Source: an uncultured Butyricicoccus sp.
GTDB lineage: Bacteria; Bacillota; Clostridia; Oscillospirales; Butyricicoccaceae
Reading direction: 5' to 3'
Assembly: GCA_944376065.1 (NCBI GenBank)
Contig: CALWBL010000007.1
Coordinates: 1-64,000, forward strand
DNA length: 64,000 nucleotides
A program made the position numbers and the translations under genes. Positions within the stretch are counted from its first letter, which is position 1. Each line of letters opens with the position of its first letter. Positions 55,999 to 64,000 of the stretch are shown here, piece after piece. Under the pieces are notes generated by a model, which was given only the letters and a program-made list of their open reading frames with translations, was not told the origin of the DNA and searched no databases.

Positions 55999-56850
55999 AT
56001 GAAAAAAAATCTATTTAAAATATTTACTGCTTTTGTTTTGCTTTTTGGCATATACTTTGCCAATGAGCTTGTAATTTCAAAGACTATTACATCTGAAACT
56101 GCCTATACTCAAGATAAAGTTAAACTTCCAATTATTATGTATCACAGCATTTTAAGAGACACTGCCAGAGCTGGTGATTATGTTGTGTCACCTGATACTT
56201 TAGCCAGTGATTTGGACTATTTAAAAGAAAATGGATATCAAACAGTAACTGTAAGCGATTTAATACTATATGTTGATGGACTTGAAAATCTTCCAGAAAA
56301 ACCTGTTATGATAACTTTTGATGATGGTCATTTTAATAATTATCTATATGCCTATCCCCTACTTAAAGAACGTGATATGAAAGCTGTAATTTCAGTTATT
56401 GGCTCTGAAACCGATAAATTTACTCAGAGCGGAGATGAAAATGCATATTGGTCTTATCTAAATATTGATAGATTAAAAGAAATGACTGATGTTTTTGAAA
56501 TTCAAAACCACTCATATGATATGCATGAACAAAGCCCAAGAAAAGGCTGCACACGTATGCGTGGCGAAAGCAAAGAAGATTATCAAAATATTATTGTTTC
56601 TGACACTGAAAAACTACAAAAAATGCTTACCGATGCAGGAATATCCGCCCCAACTTGTTATACTTATCCTTATGGATTTTACAGCTCTGAAAGCGAAGAA
56701 ATAATAGAAAGCCTTGGCTTTTTATGCACACTCACTTGTGAGGAACGTGTAAATACACTTACAAGAAATCCTGAATGTTTATTTAAACTTGGCAGATTTA
56801 ATCGTCCTTCAGGTATAATCAGCGAGGAGTTTTTCAAAAAAATTAGTTAG
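55999..56850 (+). CDS. Polysaccharide deacetylase (NodB family)
   Basis: This exported or membrane-anchored carbohydrate esterase removes acetyl groups from peptidoglycan or another glycan. The 283-residue protein has one N-terminal hydrophobic segment (FKIFTAFVLLFGIYFANEL). The NodB domain holds LPIIMYHSI, MITFDDGHFNN (catalytic and metal aspartates) and IQNHSYDMHE (metal histidines). YPYGFYSSESEEIIESLGF is motif 4-like. ATG 55999 lies behind AGGAG; upstream in-frame starts lack a site. Location behind an LtaS-like gene suggests envelope maturation. Confidence 0.9.
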   Translation: MKKNLFKIFTAFVLLFGIYFANELVISKTITSETAYTQDKVKLPIIMYHSILRDTARAGDYVVSPDTLASDLDYLKENGYQTVTVSDLILYVDGLENLPEKPVMITFDDGHFNNYLYAYPLLKERDMKAVISVIGSETDKFTQSGDENAYWSYLNIDRLKEMTDVFEIQNHSYDMHEQSPRKGCTRMRGESKEDYQNIIVSDTEKLQKMLTDAGISAPTCYTYPYGFYSSESEEIIESLGFLCTLTCEERVNTLTRNPECLFKLGRFNRPSGIISEEFFKKIS

Positions 56851-56865
56851 AGGAGGCTTTTTAAA

Positions 56866-57156
56866 ATGGCTCAATGCTGTCGTATAACCGATTTAAGATG
56901 CAAAGAAGTTATAAATCTCTATGATGGGTGCAGAATGGGTTATGTAGGAGATGTTGAGGTTGATACACTCTGCGGAAGAGTTGTTTCTATTGTTGTTCCA
57001 GGAAGATGTCACTTTTTTGGTCTTTTAGGTCGTGATGAAGATTATGTTATCGCTTGGGAACAAATAGAAAAAATTGGTGATGATATAATTTTAGTCAGAT
57101 ATGAACATACTATTGCAAGAAAAGAAAGAAAAAAATGGTGGTCCAATATAAGATAA
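56866..57156 (+). CDS. ylmC: YlmC/YmxH-family PRC-barrel sporulation protein
   Basis: This 96-residue protein has the PRC-barrel-like fold of the YlmC/YmxH family, found mainly in spore-forming Firmicutes. CRITDLRCKEVINLYDGCRMGYVGDVEVD is the family block, followed by VPGRCHFFGLLGRDEDYVIAWEQIEKIGDDIILV. Its exact function is unknown. It follows the deacetylase gene by 15 bases with an AGAGGAGG site and is likely in the same transcript. The rpsB promoter comes next. Confidence 0.88.
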   Translation: MAQCCRITDLRCKEVINLYDGCRMGYVGDVEVDTLCGRVVSIVVPGRCHFFGLLGRDEDYVIAWEQIEKIGDDIILVRYEHTIARKERKKWWSNIR

Positions 57157-57172
57157 AAAATTTTAAAACCCT

Positions 57173-57201
57173 TTGACAAAGATAATTTTGTATGATAAGA
57201 T
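57173..57201 (+). promoter_or_regulatory. Promoter of rpsB
   Basis: TTGACA (57173-57178) and TAAGAT (57196-57201) are 17 bp apart. The roughly 105-nt leader contains GCATCTCGTGATGC, a possible hairpin, but no known ribosomal leader motif was recognised. Confidence 0.65.
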
Positions 57202-57314
57202 AATTAAGTATGAATATTACGCACATCTCGTGATGCAAGCGGCTGGTGGTATTAAAAATACTTCCGCTGACAGATGATCTGAGATGGAGGTAAAAACCAA
57301 GGAGGAAATATAAA

Positions 57315-58052
57315 ATGGGCGTAATCTCTATGAAACAGCTGCTCGAAGCTGGCGTACACTTTGGTCATCAGACCCGTCGTTGGAACCCAAAAATGGCTCC
57401 ATACATCTTTACCGAACGCAACGGTATCTATATCATCGACCTGCAAAAGACTGTTAAGAAGCTGGAGGAGGCTTACTTCTTCATTCGCGACATCGCTGCA
57501 AATGGTGATTCTATACTGTTTGTTGGTACTAAGAAGCAGGCTCAAGATGCTATTCGTGAGGAAGCTGAACGTTCTGGTCAATACTTTGTAAATGCTCGTT
57601 GGCTGGGCGGTATGCTTACTAACTTCAAAACCATGCGCACCCGTATCGCTCGTCTAAACCAGCTCAAGAAAATGGAAGAGGACGGCACTTTCGACCTTCT
57701 GCCAAAGAAGGAAGTTATCAAGCTACAGCTTGAAATCGCTAAGCTCGAAAAGTATCTTGGCGGTGTTAAGGATATGAAGAAGCTCCCAGGTGCTATGTTC
57801 GTTGTTGACCCTCGCAAGGAGAAGAATGCTATCGCTGAGGCTAAGAAGCTAGGTATTCCAGTTGTTGCTATCGTTGACACCAACTGTGACCCAGACGAAA
57901 TCGACTACGTTATCCCTGGTAACGACGATGCTATCCGTGCTATCAAGCTAATCTCTCAGACTATGGCTAACGCTGTAATCGAGGGCAAGCAGGGTGAGCA
58001 GTTAGAGGTTGAGGCTAAGGAAGAAGAGGCTGCTGCTACTGCTGAGGCTTAA
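57315..58052 (+). CDS. rpsB: 30S ribosomal protein S2 (uS2)
   Basis: S2 joins the 30S subunit late and is needed for binding S1 and for mRNA docking. The 245-residue protein begins [26 protein letters not shown], and contains [34 protein letters not shown] and [14 protein letters not shown], all standard. A Glu/Ala-rich tail ends it. The start follows AAGGAGG. Translation elongation factor gene tsf follows after a 170-base gap that holds an inserted repeat. Confidence 0.98.
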   Translation: MGVISMKQLLEAGVHFGHQTRRWNPKMAPYIFTERNGIYIIDLQKTVKKLEEAYFFIRDIAANGDSILFVGTKKQAQDAIREEAERSGQYFVNARWLGGMLTNFKTMRTRIARLNQLKKMEEDGTFDLLPKKEVIKLQLEIAKLEKYLGGVKDMKKLPGAMFVVDPRKEKNAIAEAKKLGIPVVAIVDTNCDPDEIDYVIPGNDDAIRAIKLISQTMANAVIEGKQGEQLEVEAKEEEAAATAEA

Positions 58053-58103
58053 GCTAAAACTTTTTAGGGACTATTTTTTCCCTTGTTTAGATTGATTTTT
58101 TAT

Positions 58104-58185
58104 GTAGGGTGCGAAAGCTCCTTTGGCGTGCCGGTTTTCGGCTTGCATCGCTTTCATTAGCGGTCGCCGGAGCCTTCCGCCCTAC
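58104..58185. mobile_element. MITE-like palindromic repeat between rpsB and tsf
   Basis: An 82-base GC-rich unit begins GTAGGGTGCGAAAGCTCC and ends GGAGCCTTCCGCCCTAC, which are imperfect inverted repeats of each other over 17-18 bases. The 6-bp word TTTTAT flanks it directly on both sides (58098-58103 and 58186-58191), as expected for a target duplication, although the context is T-rich. It has no coding capacity. Inside, GCCG/CGGC can form a sub-hairpin. Only one copy was seen in this window. Confidence 0.55.
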
Positions 58186-58223
58186 TTTTATTTAAAAATT
58201 TATTTTTTTGGAGGAATATAAAA

Positions 58224-59162
58224 ATGGCTTTTACTGCTGCTGACGTAAAAAAGCTACGTGAGATGACTAGCGTAGGTATGATGGACTGTAAGAAGGCTCT
58301 GACCGAGGCTGATGGTGATTTCGATAAGGCTATCGAAATTCTGCGTGAGAAGGGTCTTGCTAAGGCTGCTAAGAAGGCTGACCGTATCGCTGCTGAGGGT
58401 ATGGTTTGTGCTAAGGTTTGTGACGAGTGTGGTATCGGTGCTATCATCGAAGTTAACTCTGAAACTGACTTTGTTGCTAAAAACGCTGACTTCCAGAAGT
58501 TTGTAAATGACCTTGCTACTGTTGTTATCAAGTCTAATCCTGCTGACATTGATGCTCTAAAGGCTTGCGATATGGACGGTATGACTGTTGAGGCAGCTCT
58601 TCAGGAAAAGATTCTGACCATTGGTGAGAACATTCAGATTCGTCGTTTTGCTCGTTACGACGCTAACACTGTAAACGTTGCTTACAACCACATGGGCGGT
58701 GTTATTGGTGTTCTGGTTGCTCTGGAAGTTTCTGAGAACCTAAAGGGCAATGCTGATGTTCTTGTTCTTGGTAAGGATATCGGCATGCAGGCTGCTGCTA
58801 TGAACCCATCTTTCATGGACAAGTCCGATGTTGACGAGGCTACCCTGTCTAAGGAGAGAGAAATCCTTCTAGCTCAGGCTCTTGAGGAAAACAAAACTGC
58901 TGCTAAGCCAAAGCCAGAGCAGATTATCCACAAGATGGTTGATGGCCGTATTGGCAAGTACTATGAGGAAAACTGCTTACTTCAGCAGGCTTTCGTTAAG
59001 GAGAATAAGGTTTCTGTTGAGCAGCATATCGCAGCTGTTGCTAAGGAGCTGGGCGGCGAAATCAAGCTGGCTTCTTACACCCGCTTTGAAAAGGGCGAGG
59101 GTATTGAAAAGAAGGTTGACGACTTCGCGGCAGAAGTTGCTTCCATGGCTGGTGGTAAGTAA
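58224..59162 (+). CDS. tsf: Translation elongation factor Ts
   Basis: EF-Ts recycles EF-Tu by GDP exchange. The 312-residue protein starts with the UBA-like domain (VKKLREMTSVGMMDCKKALTEADGDFDKAIEILREKG) and has the core motif IIEVNSETDFVAKNADFQKF with the TDFV residues that contact EF-Tu. The dimerisation region and C-terminal module are complete. It starts behind GGAGG and is separated from rpsB by an inserted repeat, so the usual tight linkage is interrupted. Confidence 0.98.
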   Translation: MAFTAADVKKLREMTSVGMMDCKKALTEADGDFDKAIEILREKGLAKAAKKADRIAAEGMVCAKVCDECGIGAIIEVNSETDFVAKNADFQKFVNDLATVVIKSNPADIDALKACDMDGMTVEAALQEKILTIGENIQIRRFARYDANTVNVAYNHMGGVIGVLVALEVSENLKGNADVLVLGKDIGMQAAAMNPSFMDKSDVDEATLSKEREILLAQALEENKTAAKPKPEQIIHKMVDGRIGKYYEENCLLQQAFVKENKVSVEQHIAAVAKELGGEIKLASYTRFEKGEGIEKKVDDFAAEVASMAGGK

Positions 59163-59175
59163 TTTACTAGCTTTT

Positions 59176-59214
59176 AAAGCCTTAGGCGTTAATTCGTCTA
59201 AGGCTTTTTTTCTT
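59176..59214 (+). terminator. Terminator of tsf
   Basis: AAAGCCTTAGGCG pairs with CGTCTAAGGCTTT around TTAATT, followed by a T run. Confidence 0.9.
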
Positions 59215-59224
59215 TTATAGATTG

Positions 59225-59233
59225 TGTTATACT
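59225..59233 (+). promoter_or_regulatory. Extended -10 promoter of the Cof-type HAD gene
   Basis: TGTTATACT at 59225-59233 is an extended -10 element, identical in sequence to the one at 24920. It stands about 30 bp before the AAAGGA site. Confidence 0.5.
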
Positions 59234-59272
59234 GTTGTTGACTAAATAGGCAAACAGAAAGGATATAACAAT

Positions 59273-60070
59273 ATGATTCGTGCTGCTTTTTTTGATATTG
59301 ATGGAACTCTTTTAAGTTTTAACACTCATCAAGTGCCTGATTCTACTAAAAAAGCCCTTTATTCCCTGCGTGAAATGGGTATTAAACTTTTCGTTGCAAC
59401 TGGTCGTGCCCCACAAACTGCAACTTATCTGCGTGAAGTTTTCGATTTTGAGTTTGATGGTTATATAAACCTGAATGGTCAATTATGCTTTGCTGATAAC
59501 AAGGTTATTCACAGCCATCATATTCCTAAAAGTTCCATTGAAATGCTGCTTCCATATATAGAGGAAAAGAAAATCGCTTGTGATTTTATAGAGCGTGAAC
59601 ATATATACTTAAATCTTGAAAACGAGCTTACCGACCATTTCAATAAAATGCTTGGTGATGAAAGTATTCTTGGTTATGCACAAGACCCATCAAGAGCATT
59701 ACATAACGATGTATATCAGCTTGGTGCATTTATGTCTGTTGAGCAGGAAGAAGAATTTTTGGCTCATCTCCCAAATTGTCGCTGCACACGTTGGCACCCA
59801 TTATTTGCTGATGTTATTCCTAGTGATGGTGGTAAACATATTGGTATGGACAAAATTTTAGAGTATTACAACATACCACTAGAGGAAAGTATAGCTTTTG
59901 GAGATGGCGGAAATGATATCGAAATGATTTCCCATGCTAATATAGGTGTTGCAATGGGCAATGCTATGGATAATGTTAAACAAGCAGCAGATTTTATTAC
60001 AAAGCATGTTGATGAAGATGGTGTAGCCTATGCACTTGATAAACTTGGTATTCTTCCATTTAACTACTAA
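59273..60070 (+). CDS. Cof-type HAD-IIB family phosphatase
   Basis: This 265-residue hydrolase belongs to the Cof/YidA type of HAD enzymes, which dephosphorylate sugar phosphates, flavin or other small metabolites. Motif I is AAFFDIDGTLLSF, motif II is LFVATGRAPQTA, and motif IV is IAFGDGGNDIEMI, followed by ANIGVAMGNAMDNVKQAADFIT. The C2-type cap lies between residues about 80 and 190. The substrate cannot be read from sequence. It has its own promoter and terminator. Confidence 0.9.
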   Translation: MIRAAFFDIDGTLLSFNTHQVPDSTKKALYSLREMGIKLFVATGRAPQTATYLREVFDFEFDGYINLNGQLCFADNKVIHSHHIPKSSIEMLLPYIEEKKIACDFIEREHIYLNLENELTDHFNKMLGDESILGYAQDPSRALHNDVYQLGAFMSVEQEEEFLAHLPNCRCTRWHPLFADVIPSDGGKHIGMDKILEYYNIPLEESIAFGDGGNDIEMISHANIGVAMGNAMDNVKQAADFITKHVDEDGVAYALDKLGILPFNY

Positions 60071-60074
60071 CAAA

Positions 60075-60100
60075 AAAGGACTGCGTATGCAGTCCTTTAA
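60075..60100. terminator. Bidirectional terminator between convergent genes
   Basis: AAAGGACTGC (60075-60084) pairs with GCAGTCCTTT (60089-60098). On the minus strand six T residues follow, serving the symporter gene. Confidence 0.8.
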
Positions 60101-60103
60101 ATT

Positions 60104-61522
60104 TTAATCCCATGTGTCCAAATCTTTAATACCTATATTTTTTGCTTTAAATACGGGGTCTACACCTTCAGAACGTTGTTTATCATAATCTCTAAGCGCA
60201 TTTACAGCAATATTTCCAAGCAGTACAATAGCAAATATATTAACGATTGACATGAATCCCATTAAAACATCAGCTAAATTCCATACAGTTGAAAAATCAG
60301 CCTGTGCACCAAGGAAAATGGCAATAAGACAAGTGATTCTGAATGCATTTAACAAGGTCTTATTATTTTTAATAAATAATAAATTTGACTCTGTGTAATA
60401 ATAATTGCCTACAAGACTGGTGAATGCAAAGAAGAAAATTGCAATAGTAATAAATAAAATACCAACATCACCAAATACAGTTGATACTGCACGCTGTACA
60501 TATGAAATATCCTGTGACTTTTCTACTCCAGATGTAAGTAAAATAATTGCGGTTGTAGAGCAAATAACAAGTGTATCAATAAATACTGATAAAGTCTGAA
60601 TAATTCCTTGCTTAACTGGGTGAGATACCACAGCAGTTGCTGCTGCATTAGGTGCAGAACCCATACCAGCCTCATTAGAGAACAAACCACGTTTAATACC
60701 CTGAACCACTGCACTACCAGCAAAACCACCTACAAATGCCTTAAAATCAAATGCTTTTGTAAAAATGGTCGCAAACACATCAGGAACAATAGAAATATTG
60801 CTAAAGAACATAACAAGACCGATTAAAATATAACCACAAGCCATGACAGGCACAATAATAGATGTAATAAAGCTAATTCGATGCACACCACCGAAAATAA
60901 TAGCACCTGTCAGCACTGCTAAAATCAAACCTATAATCATAGGAATACTTGTTTGGTCATAATTTGGCACATAATATTTAATAGCAGATGAAATATTAAA
61001 TGCCTGAAGTCCATTAAAGCCATAGGCAAAACACAAGATAAGAAGCACAGAGAACACACAGCCTAACCAGCGTTTTCCCAGTCCTTTCTGAATATAATAA
61101 GCAGGACCACCTCTAAAAGAGTTGCCATCAGGAACTTTGTATATCTGTGCAAGTGTAGATTCTATAAAGGCAGATGCACCGCCAATAATAGCCATAAGCC
61201 ACATCCAAAATACTGCACCTTCACCACCGATTGCAATAGCAGAAGCAATGCCTGCAATATTGCCCGTTCCTACTCTTGACGCTGTTGAAATCATAAGAGC
61301 TTGGAAAGAAGAAATTTGTTTTTTTCCGTCTTTTTCCTCTCCACGTTCGCCTAAAATTTTCATTACATCGCCCATACTGCGCAGCTGTACAAAACCTGTG
61401 CGTATGGTAAAATAAAGGCCTGCTATAATCAGTAAAAAGATAAGCAATTTACTGCATAAAACTTCGTTTAGCACACCCATAAATCCATTGAATACCGTTT
61501 CAAATTCCTTAAAAAATGCCAT
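60104..61522 (-). CDS. Sodium/alanine (AGCS family) symporter
   Basis: This 472-residue membrane protein belongs to the alanine or glycine:cation symporter family, which takes up alanine or glycine with sodium. About eleven helices are seen. Landmarks are QALMISTASRVGTGNIAGIASAIAIGGEGAVFWMW, FRGGPAYYIQKGLGKRW, and SNEAGMGSAPNAAATAVVSHPVKQG. The conserved GTGNIAG loop takes part in sodium and substrate binding. The gene has its own promoter on the minus strand. The ion may be sodium, in line with the other sodium-linked genes in the window. Confidence 0.94.
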   Translation of the reverse strand: MAFFKEFETVFNGFMGVLNEVLCSKLLIFLLIIAGLYFTIRTGFVQLRSMGDVMKILGERGEEKDGKKQISSFQALMISTASRVGTGNIAGIASAIAIGGEGAVFWMWLMAIIGGASAFIESTLAQIYKVPDGNSFRGGPAYYIQKGLGKRWLGCVFSVLLILCFAYGFNGLQAFNISSAIKYYVPNYDQTSIPMIIGLILAVLTGAIIFGGVHRISFITSIIVPVMACGYILIGLVMFFSNISIVPDVFATIFTKAFDFKAFVGGFAGSAVVQGIKRGLFSNEAGMGSAPNAAATAVVSHPVKQGIIQTLSVFIDTLVICSTTAIILLTSGVEKSQDISYVQRAVSTVFGDVGILFITIAIFFFAFTSLVGNYYYTESNLLFIKNNKTLLNAFRITCLIAIFLGAQADFSTVWNLADVLMGFMSIVNIFAIVLLGNIAVNALRDYDKQRSEGVDPVFKAKNIGIKDLDTWD

Positions 61523-61568
61523 AGCTTCCCTTCTTTCTTTTACACTAAAATTTTAAATAGCCTTTATG

Positions 61569-61597
61569 ATTATACAGTATTTTAATCGGTTATGCAA
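61569..61597 (-). promoter_or_regulatory. Promoter of the AGCS symporter gene
   Basis: On the minus strand TTGCAT (61592-61597) and TATAAT (61569-61574) are 17 bp apart, about 45 bp before the start codon. Confidence 0.65.
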
Positions 61598-61651
61598 TTA
61601 TTTTGTCTAATTATAAAATTCTTTGGTACATTAAACAAAATTTTAAGATGT

Positions 61652-61846
61652 TTATATGAGTTTTCTCCAACCTATTTCTTGAAGTTTTGTGCAAACTTCA
61701 TCATGATTTTTAAAACTAACCCCACTTACACTAAGGGTTTTATTGCTTAAATCAAGATTGTCTATATTTACCCCCTCAATATCACCTATTTGTCTATAAG
61801 TTCTTGTATATTCCAGTACTCCACCGCAAATAAAATCTAGTTTCAT
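61652..61846 (-). CDS. Small protein of unknown function
   Basis: The function is not known. The 64-residue product (MKLDFICGGVLEYTRTYRQ...) has no membrane segment and ends KLQEIGWRKLI. It looks like a short alpha/beta domain. The ATG stands 10 bases behind AAGGAG, and the start is well placed between two genes, which supports it as real. No family was recognised. It lies upstream of the symporter gene on the same strand but about 130 bases away with a promoter in between. Confidence 0.5.
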   Translation of the reverse strand: MKLDFICGGVLEYTRTYRQIGDIEGVNIDNLDLSNKTLSVSGVSFKNHDEVCTKLQEIGWRKLI

Positions 61847-61917
61847 ATTTTTACTTTCTCCTTTTATTTAAGTTTATAGTTTATTTTTCCCTTTTTACTA
61901 GCAAATATCCGCCAAAC

Positions 61918-61946
61918 TTGCCTTTTTTATTATCACATGATATTAT
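61918..61946 (+). promoter_or_regulatory. Promoter of tsaE-tsaB-upp
   Basis: TTGCCT (61918-61923) and TATTAT (61941-61946) are 17 bp apart, followed by AAAGGGA before tsaE. Confidence 0.5.
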
Positions 61947-61989
61947 ATATTGTGTATAGAATTTCAAAAAATGAAAGGGATTATATTCT

Positions 61990-62415
61990 ATGATTGAATA
62001 CATTTCCCACAGCCCAGAAGATACAGAAAAAATCGGTTCAGAATTTGCAAAAACACTAAAGAAAGGCGATGTTATCGCTTTTACTGGTGATTTAGGTGCA
62101 GGCAAAACCGCTTTTTCACGTGGTATACTAAATGGTCTTGGGTATAAAGGTCGTGTTACAAGTCCAACTTTTGCTGTTGCAAATGAATATCATACAGATT
62201 TATTTGATGTGGTGCATTTTGATATGTATCGCATTTTAGAACCTGAGACACTTTTTGAACTTGGATTTGACGAGTATTTAGATTCAAAACGTATTATTTT
62301 AATTGAGTGGAGCGAAAATATTACCGATGCCCTACCAGACCATAAACTGGTGTCTATCAAATATGGTGCTGAACCAGATGACAGAATTATAACTATTAAG
62401 GAGGTTCATGTATAA
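61990..62415 (+). CDS. tsaE: tRNA threonylcarbamoyladenosine biosynthesis protein TsaE
   Basis: TsaE is the ATPase of the complex that makes the t6A base at position 37 of ANN-decoding tRNAs. The 141-residue protein has the P-loop FTGDLGAGKTAFSRGIL, the switch segment RVTSPTFAVANEY and FDMYRILEPETLFELGFDEYL. Its stop overlaps the tsaB start by 1 base, so the two are translated together. TsaC and TsaD, the other members, are not encoded in this window. Confidence 0.96.
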   Translation: MIEYISHSPEDTEKIGSEFAKTLKKGDVIAFTGDLGAGKTAFSRGILNGLGYKGRVTSPTFAVANEYHTDLFDVVHFDMYRILEPETLFELGFDEYLDSKRIILIEWSENITDALPDHKLVSIKYGAEPDDRIITIKEVHV

Positions 62416-63104
62416 TGAGAATTTTAAGTTTTGAATCTTCTGCTGTTTCTGCAAGTGTATGCCTAACAGATGATGAAAAAATAATCGCTCAATCTTTCCA
62501 AAACTGCGGACTGACTCATAGCCGTACACTTCTTCCTATGGCTGAAAGCCTTCTTAATGGCTGTGACCATAGCCTTGATGATGTTGATGCTTTTGCTATT
62601 GCTGCTGGTCCCGGCTCTTTTACTGGTCTTAGAATAGGTGTAGCAACCGTTAAAGGACTTGCTTTTGCTACAAATAAACCTTGTATTGGTGTGTCCACAC
62701 TTGAGGCAATGGCTGAAAATCTTTGCGGTATTAACGGAAATATATGCTGCGTTATGGACGCCCGAGCTGGTCAGGTATATCAGGCTTTTTTTAAAAGAGA
62801 AGCAAATACATTAACCCGCCTTTGTGAAGATAGAGCAATTAAACTCGATGAACTCTCCAAAGAAATTGGGGAAACTTCACAAATTTTAGTTGGAGATGGG
62901 GCCAATTTATGTTATACTAAACTTGTCGCTATATGTCCTAATTTGCAACTTGCACCAGAGCATTTACGCTACCCATCAGCCTATGGAGTTGCAAGAATTG
63001 CTTTACCCGCTTTAAATAATGGCAAAGGTGTATGTGCAAGTGAGCTTGACGCTTTTTATCTGCGCCCACCATATATTGCACAAACTAAAAAGATAAAAAT
63101 TTAG
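62415..63104 (+). CDS. tsaB: tRNA threonylcarbamoyladenosine biosynthesis protein TsaB
   Basis: TsaB is the non-catalytic partner of TsaD in t6A synthesis. The 229-residue protein has the ASKHA-fold start ILSFESSAVSASVCL, HSRTLLPMAESLL, and the hallmark IAAGPGSFTGLRIGVATVKGLAFA, and MDARAGQVYQAFF. The expected rimI gene does not follow; upp comes next after 21 bases. The cytoplasmic complex TsaB-TsaD-TsaE is normally assembled from scattered genes in Clostridia. Confidence 0.95.
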   Translation: MRILSFESSAVSASVCLTDDEKIIAQSFQNCGLTHSRTLLPMAESLLNGCDHSLDDVDAFAIAAGPGSFTGLRIGVATVKGLAFATNKPCIGVSTLEAMAENLCGINGNICCVMDARAGQVYQAFFKREANTLTRLCEDRAIKLDELSKEIGETSQILVGDGANLCYTKLVAICPNLQLAPEHLRYPSAYGVARIALPALNNGKGVCASELDAFYLRPPYIAQTKKIKI

Positions 63105-63125
63105 TATTTTTAAGGAGTTTTCATT

Positions 63126-63755
63126 ATGGCAAAAGTTCATGTTATGGATCACCCGCTGATTTTGCACAAACTCAGCTTGATGCGTGACCGTCAGACGGGT
63201 GTAAAAGAATTTCGTGAGGCTGCAAGAGAAATTGCAATGCTTATGTGTTATGAGGCAACTCGTGACCTTCCACTAAAAACAATCCAGATTGAAACACCAC
63301 TTGCCCATTCAAATGCTAGAGTCATTTCTGGTAAAAAACTCGCATTTGTTCCTATTCTTCGTGCTGGTCTTGGCATGGTTGATGGCATGCTTGAACTTAT
63401 CCCTAATGCTAAAGTAGGTCATCTTGGTCTTTATCGTGACCCAGAAACGTTAAAGCCTATTGACTATTACTGCAAGCTGCCTGTTGATATTGCTGAACGT
63501 GATGTTATTGTAATTGACCCAATGGTTGCTACTGGCGGTTCTGCTGCTGCTGCAATACAAATGCTAAAGGATAAATGCGTGAAAAATATCAAACTGATGT
63601 GTCTGCTTTCCACCCCTACTGGCATTGAAACTGTGCAGAAGTCTCATGATGATGTTGATATCTTCGTTGCTGCTATTGACCAAGGTCTTAACGAGCATGG
63701 CTATATTGTTCCAGGTCTTGGAGACGCTGGCGACCGTATTTTTGGCACTAAGTAA
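63126..63755 (+). CDS. upp: Uracil phosphoribosyltransferase
   Basis: Upp salvages uracil to UMP using PRPP. The 209-residue protein has the PRPP-binding motif [19 protein letters not shown], the flexible loop [20 protein letters not shown], and the C-terminal uracil-binding [24 protein letters not shown]. Length and motifs are normal. Start follows AAGGAG. It probably shares the tsaE-tsaB transcript and is closed by a terminator. Confidence 0.97.
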   Translation: MAKVHVMDHPLILHKLSLMRDRQTGVKEFREAAREIAMLMCYEATRDLPLKTIQIETPLAHSNARVISGKKLAFVPILRAGLGMVDGMLELIPNAKVGHLGLYRDPETLKPIDYYCKLPVDIAERDVIVIDPMVATGGSAAAAIQMLKDKCVKNIKLMCLLSTPTGIETVQKSHDDVDIFVAAIDQGLNEHGYIVPGLGDAGDRIFGTK

Positions 63756-63756
63756 A

Positions 63757-63793
63757 AAATAAATCCGATGAGTGAATTTCATCGGATTTTTTA
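63757..63793. terminator. Bidirectional terminator behind upp
   Basis: AAATCCGATGA (63761-63771) pairs with TCATCGGATTT (63779-63789), followed by T residues on both strands. Confidence 0.85.
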
Positions 63794-64000
63794 TTTAAAA
63801 AAATAGTTTACATATTTAATTTTTCTGAATATATGTACAGAAATATCACTTAATATAAATATTATCGCTGCAAATAGCAAAATACCAAACCATGCAGGTA
63901 TATTTGGCATATTTATTTTTTTATCTAAAATATTTAAAAACACAGCATGAAATACATAAATTCCAAAAGAATTATCTGAAACATGACACACAAATTTTTC
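63791..64000 (-). CDS. C-terminal end of an acyltransferase 3-family membrane protein (partial)
   Basis: The frame is open to the window edge, so only the last 69 residues are seen. They include SDNSFGIYVFHAVFLNIL, a pattern typical of the last helices of OafA/acyltransferase 3 proteins, and a further membrane helix (WFGILLFAAIIFILSDISVHIF). Such proteins O-acylate wall polysaccharides. The rest of the gene lies outside the window, so the assignment is tentative. Confidence 0.6.
   Translation of the reverse strand, partial: EKFVCHVSDNSFGIYVFHAVFLNILDKKINMPNIPAWFGILLFAAIIFILSDISVHIFRKIKYVNYFFK

Overview
The window looks like a chromosomal segment of a low-GC, Gram-positive, spore-forming anaerobe of the class Clostridia. 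Supporting evidence is SpoVG and a YlmC/YmxH sporulation-type protein, two LtaS-like lipoteichoic-acid-type sulfatases, an S-layer homology protein, type III glutamine synthetase, the LL-diaminopimelate aminotransferase route of lysine/peptidoglycan synthesis, formate-tetrahydrofolate ligase and a sodium-pumping oxaloacetate decarboxylase. I cannot assign a genus. Most of the window is ordinary core genome; the accessory parts are the left edge, the 16.4-17.9 kb regulator island, the gene-free stretch at 24.8-25.3 kb and an inserted repeat at 58.1 kb.

Layout. 0-1.8 kb: the end of an integrative element, namely an excisionase-like HTH/tyrosine recombinase gene (5' end outside the window), a tandem 10-bp repeat, and the 5' half of a tRNA-Thr(CGU) gene cut after its anticodon loop. 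1.8-3.1 kb: rpsF-ssb-rpsR. 3.1-5.9 kb (minus): dapF, dapL and a HAD phosphatase. 6.2-9.8 kb: glnN and an RsmF-like rRNA methyltransferase. 9.8-16 kb: an LtaS-like sulfatase, a small COG2426-type membrane protein, a dCMP-deaminase-like enzyme, a DUF2207-like protein, a cytidylate-kinase-like protein and murC. 16.1-17.9 kb: spoVG, then an ImmA/ImmR-type protease-repressor pair facing a small reading frame that has a good ribosome-binding site but no ATG/GTG/TTG start, with repeated operator-like motifs between them. 17.9-23 kb (minus): pyrK-pyrD with a histidine phosphatase/acetyltransferase fusion, then glyS and a TrkA-type protein. 23.1-25.4 kb: a CBS-domain pyrophosphatase, a structured gene-free region and tRNA-Leu(UAA). 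25.5-32.5 kb (minus): a complete F1Fo ATP synthase operon. 32.7-41.1 kb (minus): a P-loop protein, a DD-carboxypeptidase, and an operon for an efflux adaptor, ABC ATPase, permease and SLH protein. 41.3-45.9 kb: azlCD and the decarboxylase genes oadA, oadG-like, biotin carrier and oadB. 46-57.2 kb: a CuAO_N1-type surface protein, metG, fhs (minus), rodA, rmlA, a second LtaS-like protein, a polysaccharide deacetylase and YlmC. 57.3-59.2 kb: rpsB and tsf. 59.3-64 kb: a Cof-type HAD phosphatase, a sodium/alanine symporter, a small orphan gene, tsaE-tsaB, upp and the end of an acyltransferase gene.

How the parts work together. The ATP synthase c subunit carries residues typical of sodium-binding two-carboxylate rotors, and the window also encodes a sodium-exporting oxaloacetate decarboxylase and an AGCS-type sodium/amino-acid symporter. 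Together they suggest that sodium is an important coupling ion. Several genes serve the envelope: dapL, dapF, murC, rodA, the DD-carboxypeptidase, two LtaS-like enzymes, the deacetylase, rmlA and the SLH protein. I found no CRISPR array, no complete insertion sequence and no obviously new multi-gene defence system. The observations most worth a second look are the split tRNA, the start-less gene next to the ImmR-type repressor, the candidate RNA at 24.9-25.3 kb, the inserted palindromic repeat between rpsB and tsf, the duplicated efflux adaptor and the phosphatase-acetyltransferase fusion.
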